Below are positions 6,738 through 16,174 of a stretch of DNA of 64,000 nucleotides, piece after piece. The DNA lies in assembly GCF_965204195.1 (NCBI RefSeq), contig NZ_OZ241975.1, positions 1,860,001-1,924,000 of the forward strand. The letters are read 5' to 3'. Both the position numbers and the translations under genes were made by a program. This stretch comes from Poriferisodalis sp965204195. Its GTDB lineage: Bacteria > Actinomycetota > Acidimicrobiia > Acidimicrobiales > Poriferisodalaceae. The notes under the pieces are model-generated. The model saw only the letters and a list, made by a program, of their open reading frames with translations, ran no database searches and had not been told where the DNA came from. Numbering within the stretch: position 1 is the first letter of the stretch; each line of letters opens with the position of its first letter.

Positions 6738-9581
6738 GTGGCGATGACCGAAGAGCAGCGGGTGCGAGGCGACGGCCCCGGGCGCCGGCCTGCTGGCGCG
6801 CCGCTGCGCCTGCGCCGGCATTTCACCGCTGACGGCACCCATCCCTATGACACCGTGCGGTGGGAGCGCTTCGATGCGTCCATCACGAACGCGGTCGACG
6901 GGTCAGTTGCGTTCTCGCAACCCGATGTCGAATTCCCCGCCGACTGGAGCCCCACAGCGGTCAACATCGTTGCCCAGAAGTACTTCCGGGGCACACTCGG
7001 CACGCCGGAGCGGGAGCAGTCGCTGCGCCAGGTGGTCGACCGCGTTGCCGGCACCATCACCCGGTGGGCGGCCAGCGACGGCTATTTCGCATCGCCTGAC
7101 GAGGAAGCGACATTCGAGGCAGAACTGGCGTGGCTGCTGGTTCACCAGCGGGTGGCCTTCAACAGCCCGGTCTGGTTCAACATCGGCGTGAAGGGCGTGC
7201 CCCAGCAGGCGTCGGCCTGCTTCATCCTTGCCGTCGACGACGAGATGGAATCGATCCTGGACTGGTACGTCACCGAGGGCCGGATCTTCAAGGGCGGCTC
7301 GGGCGCCGGAGTGAACCTGTCGGCGCTGCGGGCATCGTGCGAGCTGCTGTCGGGCGGCGGCACGGCCAGCGGCCCGGTCAGCTTCATGCGCGGAGCCGAC
7401 GCGTCGGCGGGCACGATCCGCAGCGGCGGCAAGACCCGGCGCGCCGCCAAGATGGTGCTGCTCGACGCCGATCACCCCGATGTCGAGGCCTTCGTGTGGT
7501 GCAAGGCACGCGAGGAGCGCAAGGCACGCGCCCTGGCCACCGCCGGGTTCGACATGGATGTCGACGGCGCCGACTCATTCTCGGTGCAGTATCAGAATGC
7601 GAACAACTCGGTGAGGCTGCCCGACGAGTTCATGGAGGCGGTCGCTGCCGACGGCACTTGGGAGTTGCGGGCCCGCACGACCGGCGAGGTCACCGCTGTC
7701 ATGCGTGCGCGCGACCTGCTCGGCCAGATTGCCCAAGCCGCCTGGGAATGCGCCGACCCTGGCGTGCAGTTCTCCACCACGATCAACGGCTGGCACACGG
7801 CGCCCGCCCACGGCCCGATCAGCGCCAGCAACCCATGCAGCGAGTACGTCCACCTCGACAACTCGGCCTGCAACCTGGCGAGCGTCAACCTGCTGCCATT
7901 CTTCGGGGACCACGCCGCCGGCAGCGAGTTCGACATCGAGGGCTTCCGTCAGGCGGTGCGCATCACATTCATCGCCCAGGACGTGCTGGTAAGCCACGCC
8001 GACTACCCGACGGAACTGATCGGCGAGACCTCCCGGAGCTTCCGCCAGCTCGGGCTGGGCTTCACGAATCTCGGGGCGCTGCTGATGGCAGCGGGCGTTC
8101 CCTACGACTCTCAGCAGGCCAGGGCGCTCGCGGCATCGCTCACGGCGCTCATGTGCGGGGAGGCGTACGCCACGTCGGCCGACCTGGCTGAGCGGCTGGG
8201 AGCCTTCGACGGCTTCGACGCCAACGCGGAGGCGATGTGCGGCGTGCTGGGCCGCCACCGCGACTCGCTGGACGGCATCGAGCCGTGTGCCGACCCGGCG
8301 GACGCCGGCACAGGCATGGCATCGCTCACGGAGGAGCTGCGTGCCGCGGCGCGCGCTCGCTGGCGCCATGCCACCTCGGGCTGCGAGTCTCATGGCGTTC
8401 GCAACTCTCAGGCCACGGTGATCGCTCCCACCGGGACGATCTCGTTCATGATGGACTGCGACACCACCGGGATCGAGCCCGATCTGGGCTTAGTGAAGCA
8501 CAAGAAGCTGGTGGGCGGCGGCGATCTGCGCATCGTGAACTCGACGGTGCCCGTCGCGCTCAACCGGCTCGGCTACTCGCTCTCGGAGATCGCCGACATC
8601 GAGGCGCACATCCTCGCTACGGGCCACATCGCCGGCGCGCCGCACTTGGCCAGCGCTCACCGGGCGGTGTTCGCCTGCTCGATCGGCGCCGATGCCATCT
8701 CGCCGCAGGGCCACGTTGCGATGATGGCTGCCTGCCAGCCGTTCGTCTCGGGTGCGATCTCCAAGACCGTCAACCTGCCCGAATCGGCATCCGTCGGCGA
8801 CATCGAGGACCTGATCGTCGAGTCGTGGCGGCTCGGGCTCAAGGCGGTGGCGATCTATCGCGACAACTGCAAGGTGAGCCAGCCCCTGTCGGTCGGCCCG
8901 GCCACCTCGTCGGCTGGTGCACCGGCCACTGCCGTGTCGGCCGAGGGGGCTGCTGCATCCGCTGCCGCCGCGCTGGGGGGAGCCGTGGTGCCGCCGCGCA
9001 ACCGGCTGCCGCGCAGCCGCCAGTCGCGCACGTTCTCCTTCCGGGTCACCGACTGCCACGGCTTCATGACCGTCGGCGAGTACGACGACGGCCGGCCCGG
9101 CGAGATCTTCCTCACGGTGGCGAAGCAGGGGTCCACGCTGGCCGGGATCATGGATGCATTCGCCATCTCGGTCAGCCACGGCTTGCAGTACGGGGTGCCG
9201 CTGCGTTCCTACGTGGAGGCCTTCACCAATATGCGGTTCGAGCCTGCGGGGCTCACCGACGACCCTGAGCTGCGGATCGCCACGAGCATCGTCGACTACA
9301 TCTTCCGCCGCCTGGCGCTCGAGTACCTGTCGTTCGACGAGCGCACCGACTTGGGCGTGCTCAGCGTCGACGAGCGCACCGATCCGCCGCTGCCTGGGCT
9401 CGAGAGCGCAACGGTCGAGAGCGCGATCGGTGTCGAACCGGCGCCCGACCCGCCGTCGCACCGCACTGAGGCCCGCTGGTATGCCGATGCACCGCTGTGC
9501 ATGACCTGCGGCGACCGGATGGTGCGCGCCGGCTCGTGCTTTGCCTGCCGCTCCTGTGGCGCGACCAGCGGCTGCGGCTGA
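6738..9581 (+). CDS. nrdJ: Adenosylcobalamin-dependent (class II) ribonucleoside-diphosphate reductase
   Basis: A 947-residue class II RNR that makes deoxynucleotides using coenzyme B12, independent of oxygen. Visible family landmarks are AFNSPVWFNIGV, EGRIFKGGSGAGVNLSALR, NPCSEYVHLDNSACNLASVNL (barrel cysteine and glutamate) and VIAPTGTISFMMDCDTTGIE. The C-terminus carries a TSCPD-type domain (SFRVTDCHGFMTVGEYDDG) and a cysteine-rich zinc ribbon (CMTCGDRM ... CFACRSCG). A strong AGGAGGT (6722-6728) sits 9 nt before the GTG start. Two DnaA-box-like sites lie further upstream, and no cobalamin riboswitch was seen. The length fits Streptomyces-type NrdJ. Confidence 0.96.
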   Translation: MAMTEEQRVRGDGPGRRPAGAPLRLRRHFTADGTHPYDTVRWERFDASITNAVDGSVAFSQPDVEFPADWSPTAVNIVAQKYFRGTLGTPEREQSLRQVVDRVAGTITRWAASDGYFASPDEEATFEAELAWLLVHQRVAFNSPVWFNIGVKGVPQQASACFILAVDDEMESILDWYVTEGRIFKGGSGAGVNLSALRASCELLSGGGTASGPVSFMRGADASAGTIRSGGKTRRAAKMVLLDADHPDVEAFVWCKAREERKARALATAGFDMDVDGADSFSVQYQNANNSVRLPDEFMEAVAADGTWELRARTTGEVTAVMRARDLLGQIAQAAWECADPGVQFSTTINGWHTAPAHGPISASNPCSEYVHLDNSACNLASVNLLPFFGDHAAGSEFDIEGFRQAVRITFIAQDVLVSHADYPTELIGETSRSFRQLGLGFTNLGALLMAAGVPYDSQQARALAASLTALMCGEAYATSADLAERLGAFDGFDANAEAMCGVLGRHRDSLDGIEPCADPADAGTGMASLTEELRAAARARWRHATSGCESHGVRNSQATVIAPTGTISFMMDCDTTGIEPDLGLVKHKKLVGGGDLRIVNSTVPVALNRLGYSLSEIADIEAHILATGHIAGAPHLASAHRAVFACSIGADAISPQGHVAMMAACQPFVSGAISKTVNLPESASVGDIEDLIVESWRLGLKAVAIYRDNCKVSQPLSVGPATSSAGAPATAVSAEGAAASAAAALGGAVVPPRNRLPRSRQSRTFSFRVTDCHGFMTVGEYDDGRPGEIFLTVAKQGSTLAGIMDAFAISVSHGLQYGVPLRSYVEAFTNMRFEPAGLTDDPELRIATSIVDYIFRRLALEYLSFDERTDLGVLSVDERTDPPLPGLESATVESAIGVEPAPDPPSHRTEARWYADAPLCMTCGDRMVRAGSCFACRSCGATSGCG

Positions 9582-9601
9582 GAGGCTGAGCCGCGAGGCC
9601 G

Positions 9602-11905
9602 TCAGGCGCCTCGCTCGATCGGGCAGCACCCCGGAGCGCAGCTGTCCGGGTGTGGCCCGAGATGTCCGACCGCGGGCCGGTCGGCGCGCAGGCCTGCCGT
9701 CTCCTCCACGAGATCCGCCAGTGCCTCCACGAACAGCTGATGCGTACCGACCGACCGGGCTCGCACCATGGTGATGCCGGCGCGAGCGGCCGTGGCGCGT
9801 GCTGTGGTGTCGAGATCGACGAGCACTTCCATGTGGTCGGAGACGAAACCGAGCGGCACGACGAGGGCGGTACGGCAGCCTGCCGAACCGAGCTGGGCGA
9901 GACGGTCGCTGACGTCGGGTTCCAGCCACGGGACGTGCGGCGGGCCGCTGCGCGACTGGTACACCACCTCGATGTCACCGGTCAGGCCCGCCATGCCGGC
10001 GACTGTCTCGGCGGCATCGCGGAGCTGCGCCTCGTAGTTGCACGATGCAGCCATCCGGCTCGGAATGCTGTGCGCGGTGAACAGGGTGTGCACATCGCTG
10101 CGCAGGCGAGCGCCGTCGAGTGCCTCACGGATGCGTTCGGCCATGGCGCCTGCGAATCCGGGGTGATTGCCATAGACGCGCACCCGCGACAGGCGTGGTG
10201 CTCCGGGCAGCTCGTCGGCAGCTCGTGCAAGGTCTTCGTGGTACTGGCGGCAGCCCGAATACGAGCTGAATGCGGAGGTCACGATCACCGCCGCGTGGCG
10301 GCGGCCTTCGCCGGCCATCTGGCCGACGGTGTCACGCAGGTACGGGTGCCAGTTGCGATTGCCCCAATAGCACGCCAATGGCCTGCTGCGGCGAGCCAGC
10401 TCGCCCGACAGAGCCGCCAGCAACGCGCGGTTCTGCTCGTTGATCGGGCTCACGCCGCCATGACGCAGATACTGCTGGGAGACCTGAGCGAGTCGCTCGG
10501 CGGGCACGTCGCGTCCCCGGGTGACGTTCTGCAGGAACGGCATCACGTCGTCAGGACCCTCAGGCCCCCCGAACGACAGCAGCAGCACGGAATCGACCGA
10601 CGAGGACCCGATGGCGGCTTCCGCCGGCGCTGCCCGGAACGACTGCACGGTGACCGGCCTGCGCTGCCCGAGCCCAGCGGCGTCACTGGCGCCGACCGTG
10701 GCGAGGGGAACAATGCGGGCGCGACCGGAAGCGACCAGCAACGGCACCGATGTGAGCGCAACGATCATCGCCGCCACGATGGTCACGCGGTAGCCGGCGC
10801 CGTCGATCAGCAAGCCGGCCAGCGGTGGCCCGGCGAGCCCGCCGATGCCTGCAGCGGTGTACAGCGCGCCCAAAACGCCGCCGAGGCCGGCGAGCCCGAA
10901 GAGCTCTGCCGCAACCGCTGGCGACAGTGCGATGAACCCGCCGTAGCTGCAGCCCATCACCAGCGCGTAGATCACGAGCACCGTGTAGTTGTCGCCGGCA
11001 AAGAGCCAGATCAGGTAGCTCAGCCCCATGATCGTGAAGGCGAGCTGGTACAGCCGCATGAGCGGCAGCACAGTCCCGAGTGCTCCCAGCACCAACCGTC
11101 CGAGCAGTGATGCGAGGCCGATGATGCTGATCAGCCACTGACCGCCCGGCTTGCCGAGGTCGTCGAGGTAGTCCTTGATGTAGATGATCGGCACGAACAG
11201 GCTGGCACTCAGGAGCATCATCGAGAAATAGAGCAGCGTGTAGCGCCGGTTGTGCATGAGCCTGAGCAGCGACGGCATCTCGCTCGGGGGCGCCACATGA
11301 GGCGGCCGCCGGGCGGCGATCGCTGCCAGCATGAGCAATCCCGTCGATGCGACAGCCAGCACTTGGTAGGTGTCCCGCCAGCCGTAGACGTCGATGAGCC
11401 GTTCGGCCCCCCAGGCGCCGGCGAACTGACCCAGTCCGATTCCGGCCACGGCGACACCCAGCGCCGCTGTGCGGTGACGCTCGAACCAGCCGCCGACCAC
11501 CGAGACCATCGGGACGTACGCGCACGCCACGCTGATCCCCACGCCCAGCACGTAGGAGGTCATCGCCACCCACAGGCTCTGGGCCAGGCTGGTCGCCCAG
11601 AGACCGGCTCCGAGGGCGACGGCACCGGCGAAGAGCACACGTCTGGGTCCGTAGCGATCGCCGAGGCGACCGGTGAACACACCGAGCACGAAATAGAGGA
11701 ACGTCGGGATCGCGAAGAGCAGCGAGGCCAGGCCGGTGCCGATGCCGAACTCGTCGCGGATGGAGTCGAGGACGACTCCGAAGCTGTAGGCCACACCGAA
11801 GACTGCGAAGGTGGCGAGCGAGGCCGACAGCGCGACCGCCCATCCCGCAGCCGAGTCCAGCTGGAGGCTCCGGGCGGTGACGCCCTCGTCGGCGGTTGTG
11901 CTCAA
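9602..11905 (-). CDS. Fusion: MFS transporter (N-terminal) and coproporphyrin/proto-ferrochelatase (C-terminal)
   Basis: One uninterrupted 767-codon frame joins two normally separate proteins. Residues about 20-400 form a 12-helix major-facilitator transporter of the oxalate/formate-antiporter or monocarboxylate type (the GRLGDRYGPRRVL loop is the MFS signature). From about residue 436 (VDSVLLLSFGGPEGPDDVMP) it is a ferrochelatase: catalytic His in FTAHSIP, the SRSGPPHVPWLEPD motif, and cysteines in SGCRQY plus C-terminal CAPGCC, the pattern of the [2Fe-2S] cluster of actinobacterial ferrochelatases. The hemH part inserts iron into a porphyrin. The fused transporter could move porphyrin or an iron source, but that is inference. 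An internal start for a free HemH cannot be excluded. Confidence 0.85.
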   Translation of the reverse strand: MSTTADEGVTARSLQLDSAAGWAVALSASLATFAVFGVAYSFGVVLDSIRDEFGIGTGLASLLFAIPTFLYFVLGVFTGRLGDRYGPRRVLFAGAVALGAGLWATSLAQSLWVAMTSYVLGVGISVACAYVPMVSVVGGWFERHRTAALGVAVAGIGLGQFAGAWGAERLIDVYGWRDTYQVLAVASTGLLMLAAIAARRPPHVAPPSEMPSLLRLMHNRRYTLLYFSMMLLSASLFVPIIYIKDYLDDLGKPGGQWLISIIGLASLLGRLVLGALGTVLPLMRLYQLAFTIMGLSYLIWLFAGDNYTVLVIYALVMGCSYGGFIALSPAVAAELFGLAGLGGVLGALYTAAGIGGLAGPPLAGLLIDGAGYRVTIVAAMIVALTSVPLLVASGRARIVPLATVGASDAAGLGQRRPVTVQSFRAAPAEAAIGSSSVDSVLLLSFGGPEGPDDVMPFLQNVTRGRDVPAERLAQVSQQYLRHGGVSPINEQNRALLAALSGELARRSRPLACYWGNRNWHPYLRDTVGQMAGEGRRHAAVIVTSAFSSYSGCRQYHEDLARAADELPGAPRLSRVRVYGNHPGFAGAMAERIREALDGARLRSDVHTLFTAHSIPSRMAASCNYEAQLRDAAETVAGMAGLTGDIEVVYQSRSGPPHVPWLEPDVSDRLAQLGSAGCRTALVVPLGFVSDHMEVLVDLDTTARATAARAGITMVRARSVGTHQLFVEALADLVEETAGLRADRPAVGHLGPHPDSCAPGCCPIERGA

Positions 11906-12031
11906 GGTCGTACGCCCGGTGCTGTGCAGTCAGCGCCGCCGCTGTCGACTCACCAGCGGCGCGAACGGGCACACTACTGCCGTACCGTTGCACCGGCAGG
12001 AGCCGATTCAGATTCGGAGGGGACCAGCGAG

Positions 12032-12313
12032 ATGACCGCCCAGACCCTCAGCCACGGCGCCAGCAGCAGTCCAGTCGCCAGCGGTTCTGCCGCGGGCAGT
12101 CCCGATGTCATCGAGCGTCCCGACACCCGCACGACCGAGGGCGATCACGACCGCTTCTCTCACTACGTGAACAAGACGGCGCTGACCCGCTCGGCCGTCA
12201 GCGGCGAAGCGGTCGTGGCGCTGTGCGGCAAGAAGTGGGTGCCGACGCGAGACGGCGAGCGCTACCCGGTGTGCCCCGCCTGCAAGGAGATCTACGCCGG
12301 CCTGCGTTCGTGA
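12032..12313 (+). CDS. DUF3039 protein (small zinc-binding-like actinobacterial protein)
   Basis: A 93-residue protein starting at ATG 12032 behind GGAGGGG (12016-12022). The N-terminal 35 residues are low-complexity. The conserved part is DHDRFSHYVNKTALTRSAVSG, LCGKKWVPTRD and a YPVCPACKEIY end with a Cys plus CxxC that could bind zinc. This is the DUF3039 family, nearly confined to Actinobacteria and of unknown function. It is divergent from the MFS-ferrochelatase gene. A longer upstream reading was rejected because it is antisense to the transporter. No function is claimed. Confidence 0.85.
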   Translation: MTAQTLSHGASSSPVASGSAAGSPDVIERPDTRTTEGDHDRFSHYVNKTALTRSAVSGEAVVALCGKKWVPTRDGERYPVCPACKEIYAGLRS

Positions 12314-12351
12314 CGCAAGAAATTGGACAATGGCAGATCGCGGGACGCGAC

Positions 12352-12424
12352 TAGCCTTGCGACCATCGTGACCGAACCAACCGTCGGCAAGTCTGGTTGC
12401 CGTCTGCGCGCCGTCGACTCATGA
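12352..12424 (+). promoter_or_regulatory. Candidate promoter and 18-codon leader ORF upstream of phoH
   Basis: TAGCCT at 12352-12357 is followed 10 nt later by GTG (12368) opening MTEPTVGKSGCRLRAVDS and stopping at 12424, 34 bp before phoH. The spacing fits the leaderless pattern seen at other genes here. Whether the peptide is made is unknown. Confidence 0.25.
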
Positions 12425-12458
12425 GCGCTGTGCTGACGACTTACTGCGCCGGAGCCCA

Positions 12459-13421
12459 GTGACCGACACACAGGTCCGGATACACGTGCCGGGCAATCAC
12501 CTCATGGTCGGGGTGCTGGGACAGCGCGACGAGCACTTGCGGTTGGTGGCAGACCACTTTGCAGATGCCGACATCCACGTGCGCGGCAACGAGATCACCG
12601 TGGCCGGGCCCAGCGCAGCGCTCGTCGGGCAGGTCTTCGAGGAGATGGTGCACGTGCTCGAGGCCGGCCAGCGCATCGAGCCCGAGATGCTCGACCGCGT
12701 CATTGACATGGTCGAGGCCGACGAGAGCCCGAGCGACGTGCTGTCCGCCCCGATCGTGCGCGCGCCCAACGGCAGGGTGGTGCGGGCCAAGAGCGCCGGC
12801 CAGAAGCGCTACGTGGAGATGATCCGCTCCAACATTGTGACGTTTGCTGTCGGGCCGGCCGGCACCGGCAAGACGTGGCTTGCGGTGGCGCTTGCCGTCG
12901 ATGCGCTGATGTCGAAGGCCGTGCGGCGCATCGTGCTCACCCGTCCGGCAGTGGAAGCGGGCGAACGGCTGGGCTTCCTGCCAGGGGATCTGATGGCCAA
13001 GATCGACCCGTATCTGGCCCCTTTGTATGACTCGCTGTACGACATGCTCGATGTGGAGACCGCTGCCAAGCTGCTCGAGCGCAAGACGATCGACGTAGCG
13101 CCGTTGGCATTCATGCGCGGCCGCACGCTCAACGACAGCTTCATCATCCTCGACGAGGCGCAGAACACCACACCCGAGCAGATGAAGATGTTCCTGACCC
13201 GCATCGGCTTCGGCTCCAAGGTGGTGGTGACCGGCGACCGCACGCAGATCGACGTGCCCGGCGGCAAGAGCGGGCTGATCGACGTGGAACAGGCGCTGGA
13301 CGGCATTCCCGGGCTTGCGTTTGCGCGCCTCGGCAGGCGGGACATCACCCGGCATCGCATCGTGGGCGACATCGTGGCGGCGTATGACCGGCGTGACGCG
13401 AAACGCAACGGCAGCGAGTGA
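12459..13421 (+). CDS. phoH: PhoH-like ATPase
   Basis: A 320-residue P-loop protein starting at GTG 12459. It has an N-terminal KH-like region (VRIHVPGNHLMVGVLGQ), then the PhoH core: Walker A GPAGTGKTW, VLTRPAVEAGERLGFLPGDL, and Walker B FIILDEAQNTT. Members are linked to RNA metabolism and often sit directly upstream of ybeY, as here. The stop precedes the ybeY start by 4 bp, and the genes continue into CNNM/CBS and era, the usual actinobacterial operon. The biochemical role in ribosome or RNA quality control is inferred from context, not shown by sequence. Confidence 0.93.
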   Translation: MTDTQVRIHVPGNHLMVGVLGQRDEHLRLVADHFADADIHVRGNEITVAGPSAALVGQVFEEMVHVLEAGQRIEPEMLDRVIDMVEADESPSDVLSAPIVRAPNGRVVRAKSAGQKRYVEMIRSNIVTFAVGPAGTGKTWLAVALAVDALMSKAVRRIVLTRPAVEAGERLGFLPGDLMAKIDPYLAPLYDSLYDMLDVETAAKLLERKTIDVAPLAFMRGRTLNDSFIILDEAQNTTPEQMKMFLTRIGFGSKVVVTGDRTQIDVPGGKSGLIDVEQALDGIPGLAFARLGRRDITRHRIVGDIVAAYDRRDAKRNGSE

Positions 13422-13425
13422 ACGA

Positions 13426-13926
13426 GTGGCTGGTGGCTGCACCGGCGATGACGGCGTGCTGATCGCTGATCGTCAGAACGACGTGCAGATCGATGCCCGG
13501 CGCTACCGCGTGCTGGTGCGGCAGGTGCTGGAGGCCGAGGGTGTGCCGCCGGGCACCGAAACCGCCGTGACGTTCGTGGGCCGCGACGAGATGGCCGAGC
13601 TGAATGAAGCTCACATGGGTCACGCCGGGCCGACCGACGTGCTCGCCTTCCCGCTGGATCTGGTGCTGGGCCCGCAGGCGCCCGACGAGACCGGCGTTCA
13701 GCTGGCCGGCGACATCGTCGTGTGCCCAGCCATCGCTGCGGTGAACGCGGAGGCAGGCAAGGGGTCTCGCCCGGGCCACGACGGTACCGTCGCCGCGGAA
13801 ATCGATTTGCTCGTGGTGCACGGCGTGCTGCACTTGCTCGGCATGGATCACGCGGAGCCCGCCGAAGCCGATGCCATGCGCGCCCGCGAGACTGAGCACT
13901 TGCACAGCTTGTGGAGCCATTCATGA
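13426..13926 (+). CDS. ybeY: YbeY endoribonuclease (rRNA maturation)
   Basis: About 166 residues from GTG 13426, or 156 from an in-frame GTG at 13456. The zinc motif HGVLHLLGMDH near the C-terminus is the YbeY hallmark. TVTFVGRDEMAELN-like and THVLAFPL-like stretches are recognisable as TAVTFVGRDEMAELN and TDVLAFPLDL. YbeY is a metal-dependent RNase acting in 16S rRNA 3' end maturation and ribosome quality control. It is 4 bp downstream of phoH, and its stop overlaps the ATG of the CNNM/CBS gene. A longer upstream frame overlapping phoH was rejected. Confidence 0.95.
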   Translation: MAGGCTGDDGVLIADRQNDVQIDARRYRVLVRQVLEAEGVPPGTETAVTFVGRDEMAELNEAHMGHAGPTDVLAFPLDLVLGPQAPDETGVQLAGDIVVCPAIAAVNAEAGKGSRPGHDGTVAAEIDLLVVHGVLHLLGMDHAEPAEADAMRARETEHLHSLWSHS

Positions 13927-15257
13927 ACTGGGTGCTGGGCATTGTCGCGGCGGCAATCCTGCTCGCGGCGGCCATGTTCCTGCGACTGGTCGAGGCGACG
14001 TTCGTGCGTCTGGGCCGAGCCCGCGCATCGGGCCTCGACGAGTCCAACGGCAACGGAGAGCGTCACAACGGCGACCGCGACAACGGGCACCCGAGCGCCT
14101 CGCCGAAGGCCTCGCTGGAGCAGCTCGTGGAGGACCGCGAGGTGGTGCTGGGTCCGGTCTCGCTGCTGCGCGTGCTGGCCCAGGTGACGCTGGTGGGCGG
14201 TGTCACCTGGGTTGCCGCGAGCCGAACGGGAGCGGCGGGCATCGTGGCCGCCATTGCCGTGACGGCCGTCGTGCTGTTCGGCGTGACCGAGGCGATGCCC
14301 CGGCGCTGGGGGGTCGAGGCCAACGACCGTATGGCGCGGGTGCTCGCGCCGGTTGCTCGGGTGCTGAGCCGCACCGGACCGCTCGCTTGGGTGGCCCGGC
14401 TGCTGGCATTCCCCGCGAGAGCCGTGGGTCCCGCTGCGACGCAGGGCGACAGCGGCGAGGTCACCGAAGACGAGCTGGTAGCACTGGCATCGGCTGCGGC
14501 GCAGGCCAGCCTGATCGAGGACAGCGAGGCCGAGTTGATCGGCCAGATCATGGAGCTCGGCGACACCATCGTGCGTGAGGTGATGGTGCCTCGCCCCGAC
14601 ATGATCACCGTGAGCCTCGACGACAGCGTCGCTGATGCGCTGGAGAAAGTCATCGCCTCGGGCTTCACACGTCTGCCGGTGACCGACGCCAGTGTTGATG
14701 ACCTTCGGGGAATCGTGCTGGCAAAGGATCTCGTTGCCGCCTACCTGCACGGCACGCCAACGGAGCGGCCGAGCTCGGACGGCGTGGTGACGTGCGCACA
14801 GGTGCTGCGGCCGGCCACCTTCGTGCCGGAGACGAAACGGGTCAGCGACCTGATGCGCGAGATGCAGGAGTCCAAGTCGCACCTGGCGATCGCCGTGGAC
14901 GAGTACGGCGGCGTGGCAGGCCTCGTGACGCTGGAGGACATCATCGAGGAGCTCGTCGGCGAGATCGCCGACGAGTACGACGCGGACGAGGCGCTCGTCC
15001 AGGAAGCGGACGACGGCGCATTCATGTTCTCGGGGCGGCTGCCCGCGTCGCGGCTGGCCGAGGTGCTGGAGCTTCGACTGCCCGAGGGCGACTGGGACAC
15101 GGTCGGCGGCTTGGTGCTCGACCGCATGGGCCATGTGCCAGAGACGGGCGAGACCACGGAACTCGATGGCTGGTGCCTGTCTGCACTCGAGGTCGAAGGC
15201 CGGCGTATCAACCTCGTCGGCGCCCGGCGGGGTGCCGATCCGGCGGGTTCCGGGTAG
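13923..15257 (+). CDS. CNNM/CorC-type transporter with CBS pair (hemolysin-C-like)
   Basis: A 444-residue membrane protein with an N-terminal DUF21/CNNM domain. Helices are near residues 3-22 and in the stretch from about 80 to 125. A CBS pair begins at IMELGDTIVREVMVPRPDMI and LPVTDASVDDLRGIVLAKDL, followed by the CorC_HlyC domain (YGGVAGLVTLEDIIEELVGEI to the end). Members are linked to Mg2+ or Co2+ efflux or homeostasis. The ATG at 13923 overlaps the ybeY stop (ATGA). A GTG four codons earlier is possible. It is part of the phoH-ybeY-CNNM-era operon. Confidence 0.9.
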   Translation: MNWVLGIVAAAILLAAAMFLRLVEATFVRLGRARASGLDESNGNGERHNGDRDNGHPSASPKASLEQLVEDREVVLGPVSLLRVLAQVTLVGGVTWVAASRTGAAGIVAAIAVTAVVLFGVTEAMPRRWGVEANDRMARVLAPVARVLSRTGPLAWVARLLAFPARAVGPAATQGDSGEVTEDELVALASAAAQASLIEDSEAELIGQIMELGDTIVREVMVPRPDMITVSLDDSVADALEKVIASGFTRLPVTDASVDDLRGIVLAKDLVAAYLHGTPTERPSSDGVVTCAQVLRPATFVPETKRVSDLMREMQESKSHLAIAVDEYGGVAGLVTLEDIIEELVGEIADEYDADEALVQEADDGAFMFSGRLPASRLAEVLELRLPEGDWDTVGGLVLDRMGHVPETGETTELDGWCLSALEVEGRRINLVGARRGADPAGSG

Positions 15258-15271
15258 GCCCGGAGCGGGCG

Positions 15272-16153
15272 GTGCGCTCAGGCTTTGTGACCCTCGTGGG
15301 GCGCCCGAATGCAGGCAAGTCGACATTGCTGAACTGCCTGGTGGGCAGCAAGATCAGCATCACTTCCGCCAAGCCCCAGACCACTCGGCTGCGTGTCATG
15401 GGCGTGCGGCACCTGCCCGACGCGCAGATCGTCTTCGTCGACACGCCCGGCATCGCCAAGCCGGTCACGCCGCTGGGGGAGCAGCTCAACGAGACTGCCC
15501 GTACCGCCGTCACCGAGCTGGATCCGCTGGACGTGATCTGCATGGTGCTCGACGCCACAGCACCGCTCGGCCGTGGCGACCGCTTGATCTGGGAGTCGCT
15601 GCCGCCGGGCATCTCCACAGTGGTCGCGGTCACGAAGTGCGACCGGGCGTCGAGGGTCCAAGTGCTCGACCAGCTTTCCGCCGCCGCGGAGTTCGACGCC
15701 GATGCGTACTTCCCCGTGTCGGGAGTGAGCGGCGAGGGCACTGATGCCTTGATCAACCACTTGGCGGCCGGCCTGAGCGAGGGACCGGCGTACTTTCCTC
15801 CCGAGAGCATCACGGATCTGCCCGATGCGTGGCGTATCTCCGAGGCGGTGCGGGAGCAGTTGCTGGCGCGACTGGGTGACGAACTTCCTTACAGCATCGC
15901 GGTCCGTGTCACCGAATGGGAGCCAGACCGCATCCGCTGCGACATTGCCGTGGAGCGGCCTTCGCAGAAGGGCATCGTGATCGGCAAGGGCGGGCGGATG
16001 CTGCGAGAGGTGGGCACGGCGGCACGCCGCGAGCTGGGCCTCGACGGTGTCTATCTGGAGCTGCGGGTCCGCGTGGAGCCGGACTGGCAGCGCACCCCCG
16101 ATGCAGTCGCCCGCATGCTCGCACCCGAGGCCCCCACCGAGCCTCTCGACTGA
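15272..16153 (+). CDS. era: GTPase Era
   Basis: A 293-residue Era GTPase. Motifs are G1 GRPNAGKST, the effector region TSAKPQTTRLRVMG, G3 DTPG, and G4 TKCD, followed by a C-terminal KH domain (KGIVIGKGGRMLREVG). Era binds the 3' end of 16S rRNA during 30S assembly. The GTG at 15272 gives the normal Era length. Longer upstream reading overlaps the CNNM gene and was rejected. It lies 14 bp after the CNNM stop, in the same operon as ybeY, with which it works in 16S maturation. It converges on dinG. Confidence 0.96.
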   Translation: MRSGFVTLVGRPNAGKSTLLNCLVGSKISITSAKPQTTRLRVMGVRHLPDAQIVFVDTPGIAKPVTPLGEQLNETARTAVTELDPLDVICMVLDATAPLGRGDRLIWESLPPGISTVVAVTKCDRASRVQVLDQLSAAAEFDADAYFPVSGVSGEGTDALINHLAAGLSEGPAYFPPESITDLPDAWRISEAVREQLLARLGDELPYSIAVRVTEWEPDRIRCDIAVERPSQKGIVIGKGGRMLREVGTAARRELGLDGVYLELRVRVEPDWQRTPDAVARMLAPEAPTEPLD

Positions 16154-16174
16154 GGGCCCTGGTCTGCTCGCGCC

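Noticed and set aside
8490..9929. A 479-codon minus-strand frame across nrdJ
   Set aside because: Arg/Gly-rich shadow with no domain; the NrdJ motifs on the other strand are unambiguous.
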